A stretch of 64,000 bases of DNA from Allohoeflea poritis. GTDB taxonomy: Bacteria > Pseudomonadota > Alphaproteobacteria > Rhizobiales > Rhizobiaceae. The stretch covers positions 372,001 through 436,000 of the forward strand of contig NZ_JAPJZH010000001.1 in the NCBI RefSeq assembly GCF_027889715.1. The letters run 5' to 3'. Below the pieces are notes generated by a model, which worked only from the letters and a program-made list of their open reading frames with translations, was not told the DNA's origin and did no database searches. Positions 8,906 through 17,448 of this stretch are shown piece after piece; the first letter of the stretch is position 1, and each line of letters starts with the position of its first letter. A program made the position numbers and the translations under genes.

Positions 8906-9625
8906 TCAGACCCCAAAATATGCCTTGCTGATTTCTTCGCGCGAGACCTCACCGGACTTGCCTTCGAGCGACACGCGTCCCTCCTGCAGGCAATAGACAC
9001 GATCGGATATGTCCACCGCCCGCGTGATGTCCTGCTCCACGAGGACAGCGCTCATGCCGGTGCCGATCACATCCGGCAGCGCCTCGTAGATGGTCTTGAT
9101 GATGATCGGCGCCAGTCCCAGGCTGATTTCGTCGAACAGCAACAGTTCGGGATTGGACATGAGCGCCCGCCCGATCGCCACCATCTGCTGCTGGCCGCCC
9201 GACAGCGACGTTGAAGCCTGATGGCGTCTTTCCTTGAGGACCGGAAAGAGCGAATAAACGGCATCGAGCGTCCATTCCCCCGGACGGCCCGCCTGCCCGC
9301 CGATGATGAGGTTCTCCTCCACCGACAGCGACGGAAAGAGCTGCCTGCCCTCCGGAACCATCGCAATGCCCATATGTGCGATCTGGTCGGCGCGCAGCGC
9401 CCCGATCTGCGCAGTTCCGAAGCGGACCATTTCGGGACGGTTGGTCAACAGCCCGGTGACGGACCGCATCAGCGTGCTCTTGCCGGCGCCATTGGCGCCG
9501 ATCACCGCGACAACCTCGCCCCTTTCCACCCGCATGGAGACGCCGAACAGCGCCTGGAAATCGCCGTAGAAGCTGTCGAGACCATCGATTTCCAAGACAG
9601 CTTCAGGCACCGGCTTCGATCCCAA
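8906..9625 (-). CDS. LivF-type ABC transporter ATP-binding protein
   Basis: 239 residues. Walker A GANGAGKST, Q-loop region MVPEGRQLFPSLSVEENL (the LivF hallmark), signature LSGGQQQ, Walker B LLLFDEISLGLAP, and the switch region VLVEQD. The first codon in the family-compatible frame is TTG at 9625, overlapping the LivG-type stop by 23 bases; GTG at 9610 is an alternative with a poorer ribosome site. It acts as a heterodimer with the LivG-type ATPase on the cytoplasmic side. Confidence 0.92.
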   Translation of the reverse strand: MGSKPVPEAVLEIDGLDSFYGDFQALFGVSMRVERGEVVAVIGANGAGKSTLMRSVTGLLTNRPEMVRFGTAQIGALRADQIAHMGIAMVPEGRQLFPSLSVEENLIIGGQAGRPGEWTLDAVYSLFPVLKERRHQASTSLSGGQQQMVAIGRALMSNPELLLFDEISLGLAPIIIKTIYEALPDVIGTGMSAVLVEQDITRAVDISDRVYCLQEGRVSLEGKSGEVSREEISKAYFGV

Positions 9626-10331
9626 GATAGATTTCCTGGACTTCGCGGCTTGCCATGATTTCGTCCGGCTGCCCTTCCGCTATCTTCCTGCCGAAATCGA
9701 TGACGATCAGCCGGTCGACGACGGCCAGCAGCGCATGGACCACGTGCTCGATCCAGATGATCGAAACGCCCGAGGCGCGAACATCGTTGATGGTGGCGAT
9801 CAGTGACTGACATTCCTGCTCGGTCAGGCCGCCGGCGATCTCGTCAAGCAAGAGCAGAGACGGCCGCGCGCCTAGAGCACGAGCGAGCTCAAGCCGTTTG
9901 CGTTCCAGCAGCGTCAGACCGCCGGCCGGCGCATTGGCGCGGGCCATCAGTCCCGTCTGTTCCAGAATGTCGAGGCACAATTCATTGGCGGCATGACCGC
10001 TTTCACCGGCGCCCTGCGTGGCGGCGACGAGGACATTCTCGAACACACTCATCGCCCCGAATGGCTGCGGGATCTGAAAAGACCGCGCAATTCCGGCGCG
10101 GCAACGGGCGGCCGCCGACAGCTTGGTGATCGGCTGCCCCTTGAAATAGACGTCTCCCGATTGCGCCTGGACCGTGCCGGTGATCAGATTGAACATCGAG
10201 GTCTTTCCGGCGCCATTGGGACCGATGACGCCGAGTGCCTCGCCGTCTTCGAGCGAGTAACTCAAGGCGTCGGCGACAATGATCGCGCCGTAGGACTTCC
10301 TCAGATCTTTCAGTTCAAGAACAGCAGTCAT
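9603..10331 (-). CDS. LivG-type ABC transporter ATP-binding protein
   Basis: 242 residues. Walker A GPNGAGKTS, the LivG-specific segment RAGIARSFQIPQPFGAMSVFENV, a variant signature (GGLTLLERKRLELARAL replacing LSGGQ, as is usual in LivG), Walker B LLLLDEIAGGLT and H-loop IIWIEHV. It lacks the long C-terminal extension of some LivG proteins. The gene is 104 bases downstream of the binding-protein gene, across a stable hairpin, and overlaps the next ATPase. Confidence 0.92.
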   Translation of the reverse strand: MTAVLELKDLRKSYGAIIVADALSYSLEDGEALGVIGPNGAGKTSMFNLITGTVQAQSGDVYFKGQPITKLSAAARCRAGIARSFQIPQPFGAMSVFENVLVAATQGAGESGHAANELCLDILEQTGLMARANAPAGGLTLLERKRLELARALGARPSLLLLDEIAGGLTEQECQSLIATINDVRASGVSIIWIEHVVHALLAVVDRLIVIDFGRKIAEGQPDEIMASREVQEIYLGIEAGA

Positions 10332-10380
10332 GGTTCCGCGATCGTGGCAAAGCTATCGTGTCGGTCGGATGGTGCGTTTC

Positions 10381-10408
10381 CCGGACAGGCAAGTGCTCGC
10401 CCGTCCGG
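10381..10408 (-). other. intercistronic hairpin between binding-protein and ATPase genes
   Basis: On the minus strand CCGGACGGGC pairs with GCCTGTCCGG (ten pairs, one G-U) around an eight-base loop, just after the binding-protein stop codon. There is no following T run. Such hairpins commonly protect the 3' end of the binding-protein message, giving it more transcript than the membrane components. Confidence 0.55.
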
Positions 10409-10435
10409 TTTTCAATCAGGGCGTTGCGCGCCCTC

Positions 10436-11719
10436 TTAGAGAAGCAGCAACTCGCCGCCGACCGGAATTTCCGTTGCAGTCGAATTGGATGTGATCACCA
10501 GTTCGAAATTGCCGGCGCCGCCCTGCCACTGTCCGCCGACCAGCGGTGTCTTGGTGACATTCTTGACCGGGCCGTTCGCCCAGTTCACCGAACCGACAAT
10601 CGTGTTCAGATTGGTGGTCTTGATCGCCTCGACGATGGCCATGTTGTCGCTGAGATCCTCGGCGCGCCGGATTACATCGGCCGTAACCTCGAAGAGCGCG
10701 TGTTTGAAGCCGATCGGCTGCGTCCAGGGGCGGTTCGTCGCCTTGCTGTAACCCTCGGCGAGTCCGCGGGCGCTCTCGCTTGTCAGGCTGGAGTTGAACG
10801 GGTGGTTCGGCGACCACCAGACTTCCGATGTCAGCCCGTCGCCGCGTTCGCCGAGCGAATTGATGACGGACGGGAAAAGCAGCGCCTTGCCGATCGTGAC
10901 GACTTTCGGGCTGAAGCCCTGCTGCGCGGCCTGCGACCAGAAATTGGCGAAATCCGGCGGGATCATATTGCCGGTGACGATCTCGCAGCCGGCTTCCTTG
11001 AAAGCCGAGATCTGCGCAGAGAAGTCTTCGGTCAGTGGCTGGTAGCGGCCCGGATCGACCAGCGTATAGCCGGCATCCTTCAGCGGCTTGGGGAAACCGA
11101 GCTCCGGATGGCCCCAGGCGTTGCCGTCGGCATCGTTCGGGAACAGACCGCCCACGGTCTTCTTGACGCCGCTCTTGCCCCAGAGATCGAGGAAGACGGC
11201 GATGACGTCCTCTAGCCCCCAGAAGAAGTGGTAGGTGTATTCAAACCCGGTCTCCGGATTGCCGTTTCGGCCGAAGAAATAAGGCTGCCAGGGACAGTCC
11301 GTCGTAATACACGGCACCTCGTTGACCTCCGCCTGGTCGGCGACGGGATTGGTTGTATCCGGTGTGGAAGCCGCGACGATAATGTCGACTTCGTCGCCGA
11401 GGATCAGGTCGGCAGCGACCTCGGCCGCACGGTTCGGGTTGGACTGCGAGTCCTTGGAGATGATCTCGACACTGTAGTCCTTGCCGTCGCCATTGTTGCG
11501 CAGGCCGCCGGCGAATGCCGCCTTGATGCCTTCGAGCACAAAATCGTCCGCCTCGGCGAAACCGGCCAGCGGGCCGGTGCGCGGGCTCACGTGGCCAACC
11601 TTTATGGTGGGGTTTTGCGCATAGGCCCGGGTGTGGCGCAGGACCGCCGGGGCGGCGATGAGGGCAGCTCCGCCCTTGATCATGGTGCGGCGTGTGATGC
11701 CTTTCGTCTTGATCTGCAT
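10436..11719 (-). CDS. ABC transporter substrate-binding protein (LivJ/Peripla_BP_6 type), Tat-exported
   Basis: 427 residues from the ATG at 11719, chosen for its GGAGGAAG site. The N-terminus has a twin-arginine signal (TRRTMIKGGAALIAAPAVL, then AYA cleavage), so it is exported folded. The mature part begins TIKVGHVSPRTGPLAGFAEAD, a classic type I periplasmic-binding opening, and contains the DIIVAASTPDTTNPVADQAE hinge strand. It is the ligand receptor of the LIV-type transporter encoded downstream. It is longer than leucine-binding proteins (about 350), like the members that bind amides or aromatic and heterocyclic compounds. Confidence 0.9.
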   Translation of the reverse strand: MQIKTKGITRRTMIKGGAALIAAPAVLRHTRAYAQNPTIKVGHVSPRTGPLAGFAEADDFVLEGIKAAFAGGLRNNGDGKDYSVEIISKDSQSNPNRAAEVAADLILGDEVDIIVAASTPDTTNPVADQAEVNEVPCITTDCPWQPYFFGRNGNPETGFEYTYHFFWGLEDVIAVFLDLWGKSGVKKTVGGLFPNDADGNAWGHPELGFPKPLKDAGYTLVDPGRYQPLTEDFSAQISAFKEAGCEIVTGNMIPPDFANFWSQAAQQGFSPKVVTIGKALLFPSVINSLGERGDGLTSEVWWSPNHPFNSSLTSESARGLAEGYSKATNRPWTQPIGFKHALFEVTADVIRRAEDLSDNMAIVEAIKTTNLNTIVGSVNWANGPVKNVTKTPLVGGQWQGGAGNFELVITSNSTATEIPVGGELLLL

Positions 11720-11762
11720 GTCTTCCTCCCAATATTGCCGGCGCGAAGCCTCCGCCGGCGCG

Positions 11763-12686
11763 CTAACCCAGGATGGTCTCAAGCTTCCTGAGATGATCGG
11801 ACACACGCTGTCGCAGAGCGTCTGCGTCTTCGGGTGTCCATTCGTAGAATCCCTCTCCCGATTTCATGCCCAGCCGCCCCCCAGCGACGAGCTTCTCGAG
11901 ATAGGGTGACGGACGGCCGCTGGCCTCCAGGTCCGACAAGACGTTCTGATGGATCGCCAGCGTCAGATCGGTGCCCACCAGATCCGCATTCGCCAGCGGC
12001 CCCAGCACGGAAAGCCGCCGCCCGAAACTGGAATTGATGACAGTGTCGACGGCCGATGCATCGCAGATGCCGTTTTCGACGAGGCTGATGGCCTCGCGCC
12101 ACAGCGCGTGCTGCAGGCGGTTGCCGATGAAACCCGGCACGTCCTTTTCGACGCGCACCGGCGTCTTGCCGATCGAGGTCAACAGGTCCATGACGCCGCC
12201 CATCGCATCTTCCGATGACCATTCGGTGCGAATGACCTCGACCAGCGGGATCAGATGCGGCGGGTTCCACCAGTGCGTTCCAAGCGCCCGCTCGCGGTGC
12301 TTCAGCCCGCTGACGATCGAGGTGATCGGAATGACGGAGGTATTGGATGCAAGAATGCAGTCCCGCTGCGCCGCTGCTTCAATGTCGGTAAATATCTGCC
12401 GCTTCAGCTCCAGATCTTCCGGTGCGGCCTCGATCACGATGTCGGCGCCGGCAACGCATTCCGCCAGATCGCCCTGCGCCTCGATAAGACCCAGCGCCGC
12501 ATCCCTTTCAGGCGCGGTATGGCCAAGCTGTTCCAGGCTGGCCGCCGCGCGGGCCGGCAGTGCCTTCAGGCTGTCGGCAAAGGCGTCATAGACGCGAACC
12601 TTGTGCCCCGCACGGGCAAAGGCCACCGCGATGCCGTGCCCCATGAGGCCGGCGCCGATGACGGATATGTTTTTCAATCCGCTCAC
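11763..12686 (-). CDS. 3-hydroxyacyl-CoA dehydrogenase / carnitine-dehydrogenase-like NAD-dependent oxidoreductase
   Basis: 307 residues. N-terminal Rossmann motif VIGAGLMGHGIA with an acid at the end of the second strand (VYDA), so NAD is the likely cofactor. Catalytic segment SNTSVIPI, then GTHWWNPPHLIPLVEV (His of the catalytic dyad), then GFIGNRLQHALWREA, the carboxy-terminal dimer domain. The HWWNPP form, rather than HFFNPP, points to free hydroxy acids as in L-carnitine or L-gulonate dehydrogenases, not CoA esters. It lies three bases after the SDR gene. Inference: it makes the beta-keto acid that the operon's BKACE then cleaves. Confidence 0.85.
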   Translation of the reverse strand: MSGLKNISVIGAGLMGHGIAVAFARAGHKVRVYDAFADSLKALPARAAASLEQLGHTAPERDAALGLIEAQGDLAECVAGADIVIEAAPEDLELKRQIFTDIEAAAQRDCILASNTSVIPITSIVSGLKHRERALGTHWWNPPHLIPLVEVIRTEWSSEDAMGGVMDLLTSIGKTPVRVEKDVPGFIGNRLQHALWREAISLVENGICDASAVDTVINSSFGRRLSVLGPLANADLVGTDLTLAIHQNVLSDLEASGRPSPYLEKLVAGGRLGMKSGEGFYEWTPEDADALRQRVSDHLRKLETILG

Positions 12687-12689
12687 CCG

Positions 12690-13487
12690 CTAGCCCGCCG
12701 TATAGCCGCCGTCGGCATACAGGATGTGCCCGGTATAGAAGTCCGACGCCCTCGAAGCCAGGAACAGGAGCGGTCCTGCAAGATCCTCGGGCTCTCCGAG
12801 GCGACCCTTCGGAACGCGACTGAGGAATCCCGTGCGAACCGTCTTGGCGTGGTCAGTATCCTCGAACATCCAGGCGGTGAGCGGTGAGCGGAACACGGTC
12901 GGCGCTATGGCATTGACCGTGATGCCCGTTTCGCCCAACTCGCAGCCGAGGGCCTTGGTGATGCCGTCGACCGCGGCCTTGGAGGCACAGTAGGCGGTGT
13001 AGCCGTTCGGATGGCCCAGCAGGCCGCGCGCGGAAGAGACGAGCACGATCTTGCCGCCGTCGCCCTGTTTCTTCATCTGCTTCGTCGCGACCTTCGCCAG
13101 AATCCAGCTATGCGTCACGTTGGCATCCATGACGCTGGTGAAATCCTCCAGCGGCATTTCGTCGATCTTGGCGACCTTGTTCATTCCGGAGGCAACGACG
13201 AGTATGTCGAGCCGGCCATGGGCGGCCACCGCAGCATCGACCATGGCCTGGCACTTTTCCTCGTCGTCCGGCCGGCTGTTCACGACCGTGACACTTGCCG
13301 ACAATTCACTGCACGCGTCCGCGATCTCCTTGAGGGATTCCGCGTTTCCTGCGGCGAGCACCAGATGACAGCCGGCGTCCGCCAGCGTGCGGGCGGCAAC
13401 CTGCCCGAAAGCGCCCGTCGCTCCGGTGATCAGCGCGACCCTTCCTTCCACGTCAAAGAGTGAATGGGGATTTCCGAAAGAGCTCAT
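12690..13487 (-). CDS. SDR family NAD(P)-dependent oxidoreductase
   Basis: 265 residues of the classical short-chain dehydrogenase type. TGATGAFG dinucleotide loop, the NNAG-position strand ILVVASGMN, catalytic Ser in VLVSSARG, and the YTAYCASK motif supplying Tyr and Lys. C-terminal PEDLAGPLLFLASRASDFYTGHILYADGGYTAG is typical. The usual NAG of the NNAG motif is replaced by ASG. The start overlaps the cupin gene as ATGA. It probably oxidises or reduces a hydroxyl group in the same pathway as the neighbouring dehydrogenase. Confidence 0.9.
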   Translation of the reverse strand: MSSFGNPHSLFDVEGRVALITGATGAFGQVAARTLADAGCHLVLAAGNAESLKEIADACSELSASVTVVNSRPDDEEKCQAMVDAAVAAHGRLDILVVASGMNKVAKIDEMPLEDFTSVMDANVTHSWILAKVATKQMKKQGDGGKIVLVSSARGLLGHPNGYTAYCASKAAVDGITKALGCELGETGITVNAIAPTVFRSPLTAWMFEDTDHAKTVRTGFLSRVPKGRLGEPEDLAGPLLFLASRASDFYTGHILYADGGYTAG

Positions 13488-13846
13488 GATTTGCCTCCCG
13501 GCGCTGCGCCCGGCGGATAGGGCATGACGACGATCATGGTCACCACGTCATTGCCCTCGTTGCGGATCTCGCGTTCCTCGCCGCCCGGAATGAACACCGT
13601 GTCCATCGGACCGGCCACTTCGATCTTGCCCTCGGCCTTCACGGTCAGCTGACCGGAAAGCACGACGTAGACTTTCTCAAGGGGCGAGGCATCGGGCCCC
13701 GCCCCTCCGCCAGGGAGAAAATGCGAGCAGCCGACCCAGTAATTCTCGGGGCCGACCTCGGAGAACCCCGCGAGGCGCAGCGATGTACAGGCCTGATGGT
13801 TCGGCGCTTCATAAGGCTCGGCTTCGTTAAAGCGCTTGATAAGCAT
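13484..13846 (-). CDS. small cupin-domain protein
   Basis: 120 residues, one cupin barrel. First motif region GCSHFLPGGGAGPDASPLEKVYVVLSGQLTV has one His and the conserved Glu-position pattern but lacks the full GX5HXH set. Second motif is PGGEEREIRNEGND. The Glu-for-His pattern makes metal binding uncertain. The TGATG junction with the cyclase gene and the ATGA junction with the SDR gene show tight translational coupling. It could be an isomerase, an epimerase-like enzyme or a small-molecule binding protein of the pathway. Confidence 0.8.
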   Translation of the reverse strand: MLIKRFNEAEPYEAPNHQACTSLRLAGFSEVGPENYWVGCSHFLPGGGAGPDASPLEKVYVVLSGQLTVKAEGKIEVAGPMDTVFIPGGEEREIRNEGNDVVTMIVVMPYPPGAAPGGKS

Positions 13847-14685
13847 CAGAACGACTCGCCGGGCTCGATCCGGTATTGCTGGCCGCGGTCGATCATGGCA
13901 ACCAGCCGGATGATGCAGCCGTCGCCGCGATCCCAGTTCCACGGAAAGAACGCGAAGGTGCAGCGCTTGCCGGTCACCGCATCGAGATCGCCGCCGACAT
14001 TCTCGATGCCCAGGATGCCGGCCTTGAAGATCTTGTTGTGAACCGGCTCCCACTCGGGAAACGCCTCGTCCCAGGCAATGCCGCCGGACCATTCCTTGTA
14101 CTCATCCGCCAGATGGGGCAGCAGCGGGCCATTGCGGTGCGGGCCGATCGCGGTTGCCAGCGGATGGTCGTTCGCCTGCGTGTCATGGCCGACCACCTTG
14201 ACGCCTTTTTCAATCATCCAGTCGGCTGCGGAAGGCACCAGTCCGGGGCAATATGGGAAGTAGTCGCCATCCTCATAGTGTTTGTGCCAGCCGGTATTGA
14301 TGATCAGGACGTCGTTCTTGCGGATCGCGTGGCCGCACGCCTTCTCCAGATCATCGCCGGTGATCTGTTCCCACTTGTTCTTGGGGATGGAAACGACGAG
14401 GCCGGTGCCGAAGAAATGCGGCAACGGCACCTCGTCGATGAAGGGCGTGCCCTGCACCACGTGGGCCGGCGCATCAATGTGAGTGGTCACATGCATGGTC
14501 GTCGTCAGTGTCTGCGACAAGACGCCGGATTTGGCCATGTAGTGCATGCGCTCGATGCGCACGTCCCGGAAATACGGCCAGTTCGGGCACTGATAACCGT
14601 AACGGTGCGAAAGATTATAGAACTCGAGCCCCATATCGTTGTTCAGGTCTTCCTGAAAATCGATGCCGCGGATTGTCACCGTCAT
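13846..14685 (-). CDS. cyclase family (kynurenine-formamidase-like) metal-dependent hydrolase
   Basis: 279 residues from the ATG at 14685, preceded by GGGAGG. The metal-binding signature HxxTHxDxPxH is present as HVTTHIDAPAHV, and a second half HDTQANDHPLA...NGPLLPHL follows. Members hydrolyse N-formylkynurenine, amides, or the lactone or lactam ring of cyclic substrates. It is the first gene of the operon, so it may catalyse the entry step, opening a ring or splitting an amide after import. N-formylkynurenine is not suggested, because no kynurenine-pathway partner genes are present. Confidence 0.88.
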   Translation of the reverse strand: MTVTIRGIDFQEDLNNDMGLEFYNLSHRYGYQCPNWPYFRDVRIERMHYMAKSGVLSQTLTTTMHVTTHIDAPAHVVQGTPFIDEVPLPHFFGTGLVVSIPKNKWEQITGDDLEKACGHAIRKNDVLIINTGWHKHYEDGDYFPYCPGLVPSAADWMIEKGVKVVGHDTQANDHPLATAIGPHRNGPLLPHLADEYKEWSGGIAWDEAFPEWEPVHNKIFKAGILGIENVGGDLDAVTGKRCTFAFFPWNWDRGDGCIIRLVAMIDRGQQYRIEPGESF

Positions 14686-14721
14686 GGATAGCCTCCCAAA
14701 GCCATTCAGTTGTATTGTTAT

Positions 14722-14750
14722 ATGATACATATGCACCGTATTGCGGTCAA
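14722..14750 (-). promoter_or_regulatory. sigma-70-type promoter of the ten-gene catabolic operon
   Basis: On the minus strand TTGACC (14750-14745), a 17-base spacer, then TATCAT (14727-14722). Transcription would start near 14715, about 30 bases before the cyclase ATG. This is the only good promoter match in the gap between the operon and the divergent IclR gene. Confidence 0.55.
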
Positions 14751-14755
14751 TACGG
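14736..14755. promoter_or_regulatory. operator-like perfect inverted repeat over the -35 element
   Basis: CCGTATT - six bases - AATACGG, a perfect seven-base inverted repeat that covers the -35 hexamer of the operon promoter, in the 166-base gap shared with the IclR-family gene. The position predicts repression by a bound dimer. A second, weaker element, TGTAT-N9-ATACA, lies at 14711-14729 over the -10. Either could be the IclR binding site. Confidence 0.5.
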
Positions 14756-14851
14756 ATTCGTGCAACAATTCCCTCCAGATGGTAGAAAGATGTGAAAGGG
14801 CCGAATCGCCAATGCGGCAGCAGGCCGTTGGAAATCAGCCGGACATGAGAA

Positions 14852-15613
14852 ATGAACGTTCAGACAGTTGAAAAACCGCAATCCAGTCAAGGTGTTCAGG
14901 TCATATCCCGCGCCGCGGACATTCTTCGCGCCTTGAAGGATCAACATAAGGGACTGAGCCTCGGCCAGATCGCCGAGCGGGTCAGCCTGCCCCGCTCTAC
15001 GGTACAGCGCATCGTCAACGCGCTGCAGGCCGAACGGTTTGTCATGGCTTCGTCGGCGGAAGGCGGCTTCCGTCTCGGGCCGGAGCTCCAGTCGCTGGCG
15101 GAAGCCGGTCGCATCAATATGGCGGAGGTCATTCGCCCGGTGCTGACGGAGCTTGCCAAACAGACCGGAGAGACGGTTGATCTTGCGGTCTATCGACAGG
15201 ACCACATGGTCTTTGTCGACCAGGTGGTTGGCACGCACAGGCTGCGGACGGTCTCGGCGGTCGGTGAGACCTTCCCGTTGTCGACCACCGCGAACGGCAA
15301 GGCGGCGATGGCACTCTTGAGCGACGATGTGGCGGCAGGCCTGATCGCACGCGAACTCGGCAGCCGGGACGACAAGAAGCGGGTTCTGTCGGACGTCATT
15401 CGCGAGGTCGAGGAAATCCGCGAAACCGGAATGGCGTTCGACATCAACGAGCATACGGACGGCATCTCTGCCGTCGGCGCCGCCTTCAGGGACGTCAACG
15501 GCCTTGTCTACGCCATCTCAATTCCCGTCCCGTCACACCGCTTCGACGGAAAAAGGGACAAGCTTTGCGCGGCCCTCTCCGATGCGATGGACAAGGTCCG
15601 CGCCAGTCTCTGA
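14852..15613 (+). CDS. IclR-family transcriptional regulator
   Basis: 253 residues. N-terminal winged helix-turn-helix (ISRAADILRAL, then LGQIAERVSLPRSTVQRIVNAL, then the wing EGGFRLGPEL), followed by the IclR effector domain (LAKQTGETVDLAVYRQDHMVFVDQV, NGKAAMALLSD, GMAFDINEHTDGISAVGAAFRD). Divergent from the ten-gene operon and most likely its regulator, with the pathway substrate or an intermediate as effector. The ribosome site is weak. Convergent with the glutathione S-transferase gene; only 15 bases separate the stop codons. Confidence 0.9.
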   Translation: MNVQTVEKPQSSQGVQVISRAADILRALKDQHKGLSLGQIAERVSLPRSTVQRIVNALQAERFVMASSAEGGFRLGPELQSLAEAGRINMAEVIRPVLTELAKQTGETVDLAVYRQDHMVFVDQVVGTHRLRTVSAVGETFPLSTTANGKAAMALLSDDVAAGLIARELGSRDDKKRVLSDVIREVEEIRETGMAFDINEHTDGISAVGAAFRDVNGLVYAISIPVPSHRFDGKRDKLCAALSDAMDKVRASL

Positions 15614-15628
15614 AAAACCGGCTTATCT

Positions 15629-16330
15629 CTATTTGTCTGAACGCAAAAGGCTGTCCGCCGACTGGTTGAAGAGCACGTTGTTGTTCTGGGCGTTGTGCTC
15701 GCCGCGGTTCTGGCTGGCCTTGTGCAGATCCACCGCCTTGCGCACGGCCGGCCGTTCTTTTATGCGGCCACGCCAGGCTGTCACGTTCGGAAACTTCTCA
15801 AGCGACGCGCCGAGCGGCTTGGCGATCAGTACCCATGGAAAGCTGATCATGTCGGCGATAGTGTAGTCACCAAGGATGTAGTCCCTGCCTTCAAGCCGGT
15901 TCTCAAGCACAGCGAGATTGCGGTCATACTCGCCGAGATAGCGTTTGAACCCGTAATCCTGTCCCTGCGGCGCGTAATTGCGGAAATGGCTGAGCTGGCC
16001 GGCCATCGGCCCCTGATTGCCGGTCTGCCAGAACAGCCATTCCAGCGTTTCCTTTTCGCCGAGCGGCCCGGACGGCATGAAGCGACCGGCCTTGCGCGCC
16101 AGGTAGAAAAGGATCGCACCGCTTTCGAACACGGAGACCGGTTCGCCCTCGACATCATTGTCAACGATTGCCGGCATCTTGGCATTGGGGCTGATCTTCA
16201 GGAAATCCGGTTCGAATTGCGAACCGCCCGCCAGATTCATGAGATGTGTCTCATAGGGCAGCCCGCACTCCTCCAGCATGATGGCGACCTTCCAGCCGTT
16301 GGGGGTCGGCGCATAGAAAAAATCAATCAT
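15629..16330 (-). CDS. glutathione S-transferase, YfcG/YghU/Ure2-like
   Basis: 233 residues. Thioredoxin-fold N-terminal half starting MIDFFYAPTPNGWKVAIML, with Asn in the active-site position as in YfcG/YghU-type enzymes rather than Ser or Cys. The cis-Pro glutathione loop is KMPAIVD, and FESGAILFYLA supplies the gamma-glutamyl-binding Glu-Ser. The helical C-terminal domain has the DYTIADMISFPW N-capping box. Such proteins often act as disulfide-bond reductases using two glutathiones. It stands alone between the IclR and AraC-type regulators. Confidence 0.9.
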   Translation of the reverse strand: MIDFFYAPTPNGWKVAIMLEECGLPYETHLMNLAGGSQFEPDFLKISPNAKMPAIVDNDVEGEPVSVFESGAILFYLARKAGRFMPSGPLGEKETLEWLFWQTGNQGPMAGQLSHFRNYAPQGQDYGFKRYLGEYDRNLAVLENRLEGRDYILGDYTIADMISFPWVLIAKPLGASLEKFPNVTAWRGRIKERPAVRKAVDLHKASQNRGEHNAQNNNVLFNQSADSLLRSDK

Positions 16331-16431
16331 GATGCGGCTTTATCCTGTTTTGCATTTCCGGGTCCGAACGTTGAAAAACCCGGACCGGCCATATCGGCAG
16401 ATTACCATCAGATACAAGGGCCCTGTGCAAG

Positions 16432-17379
16432 TCACACCGCGTTTCGAATGTCCCTTGGGGTCAGCCCGAACTCGGCTGCAAAGGCCCGTGTCATGGCGCT
16501 GGGGTTCTCGTAACCACAGCGCAAGGCAATTTCGCTGACAGGCAACCGAGTCTCGTCGACCAGCTTACGGGCGGCCAGAAGGCGGATGCGGCGATAGACG
16601 GTTCGCGGCGCGGCACCGAGCTCGCTTCTGAATCGCTGTTCAAGCGCCCGCTGGGTCAGACCGACGCGGCGGGCGACCTTTTTCATCGGCAAAGGCTCTT
16701 CCACATGTTCCTGCATGGTGCGCATCGCTCGCTGGACGGCGGGGCTCCGCGCCGCGGCAATCGGTGCGTCACCGGCGGACGCGCTGCCCTGCATCAGAAG
16801 CCAGCTGACTTCCAGCCGCAGCGCTTCGCCATGATGCCGGCCGAGCAGTTCGCTCATCAGGTCATAGGTCGCCATGGCGCCGCTGCAGGTGATCCTGTCA
16901 CCGTCGATGACGAAGCGCTCGCGCCGCGCTTCGACCTCTGGAAAGCTCTCGGAAAACCCTTCCAGCTCCTCCCAGTGGATCGTCGCCGGCCGGCCGTCCA
17001 GCAAGCCGGCGGCGGCCAGCAGCCAGCTACCCGTATCCAGGCCGGCAAGCGTTCCGTAACGCTGAGCCGCCGATCGCAGAGCAGCGAGACTCGCCGGCTT
17101 TGCCAATGTGCGAAAACCGTAGCTCGGGAGCAGGAACAGGATCTCGCCGCCGGCACCTTCGCGCAGCGACGCGTCAGGCGCGACCGACAGGCCGCTGGAG
17201 GCGTTCACCGCCTCCCCGTCAAGCGTCAGAAAGTGCCAGTCGTAAAGTTTGCGTCGCGCCACGTCATTGGCCGCCCGCAGCGGCTCGACGGTGTTTGCAA
17301 GGCAGTAATTGGAGAACTGCTCGAAAAGCAGAATTCCCACGCGGCAGGTTCCGGTCTGTGTTTTGAACCAATCTGGCAT
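16432..17379 (-). CDS. cdhR: GlxA-type AraC regulator, probable carnitine-catabolism activator (CdhR-like)
   Basis: 315 residues. An N-terminal DJ-1/PfpI-like domain (VGILLFEQFSNYCLANTVEPLRAAN; elbow GLDTGSWLLAAAGLLDGRPATIHWEE, with Thr in place of a nucleophilic Cys, hence non-enzymatic) precedes two C-terminal helix-turn-helix units (MKKVARRVGLTQRALEQRF and VSEIALRCGYENPSAMTRAFAAEFG). This is the architecture of GbdR and CdhR, regulators of betaine and carnitine breakdown in Pseudomonas. It is divergent from the carnitine operon, with 69 bases between start codons, which supports the CdhR assignment. The effector would be carnitine or a breakdown product. Confidence 0.82.
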   Translation of the reverse strand: MPDWFKTQTGTCRVGILLFEQFSNYCLANTVEPLRAANDVARRKLYDWHFLTLDGEAVNASSGLSVAPDASLREGAGGEILFLLPSYGFRTLAKPASLAALRSAAQRYGTLAGLDTGSWLLAAAGLLDGRPATIHWEELEGFSESFPEVEARRERFVIDGDRITCSGAMATYDLMSELLGRHHGEALRLEVSWLLMQGSASAGDAPIAAARSPAVQRAMRTMQEHVEEPLPMKKVARRVGLTQRALEQRFRSELGAAPRTVYRRIRLLAARKLVDETRLPVSEIALRCGYENPSAMTRAFAAEFGLTPRDIRNAV

Positions 17380-17448
17380 GATTATAGTCTAATTCTGCAT
17401 GATGATGAAACGCAAGCGGCGTAGCCTCATGGGAGGAGGTACCACGCC

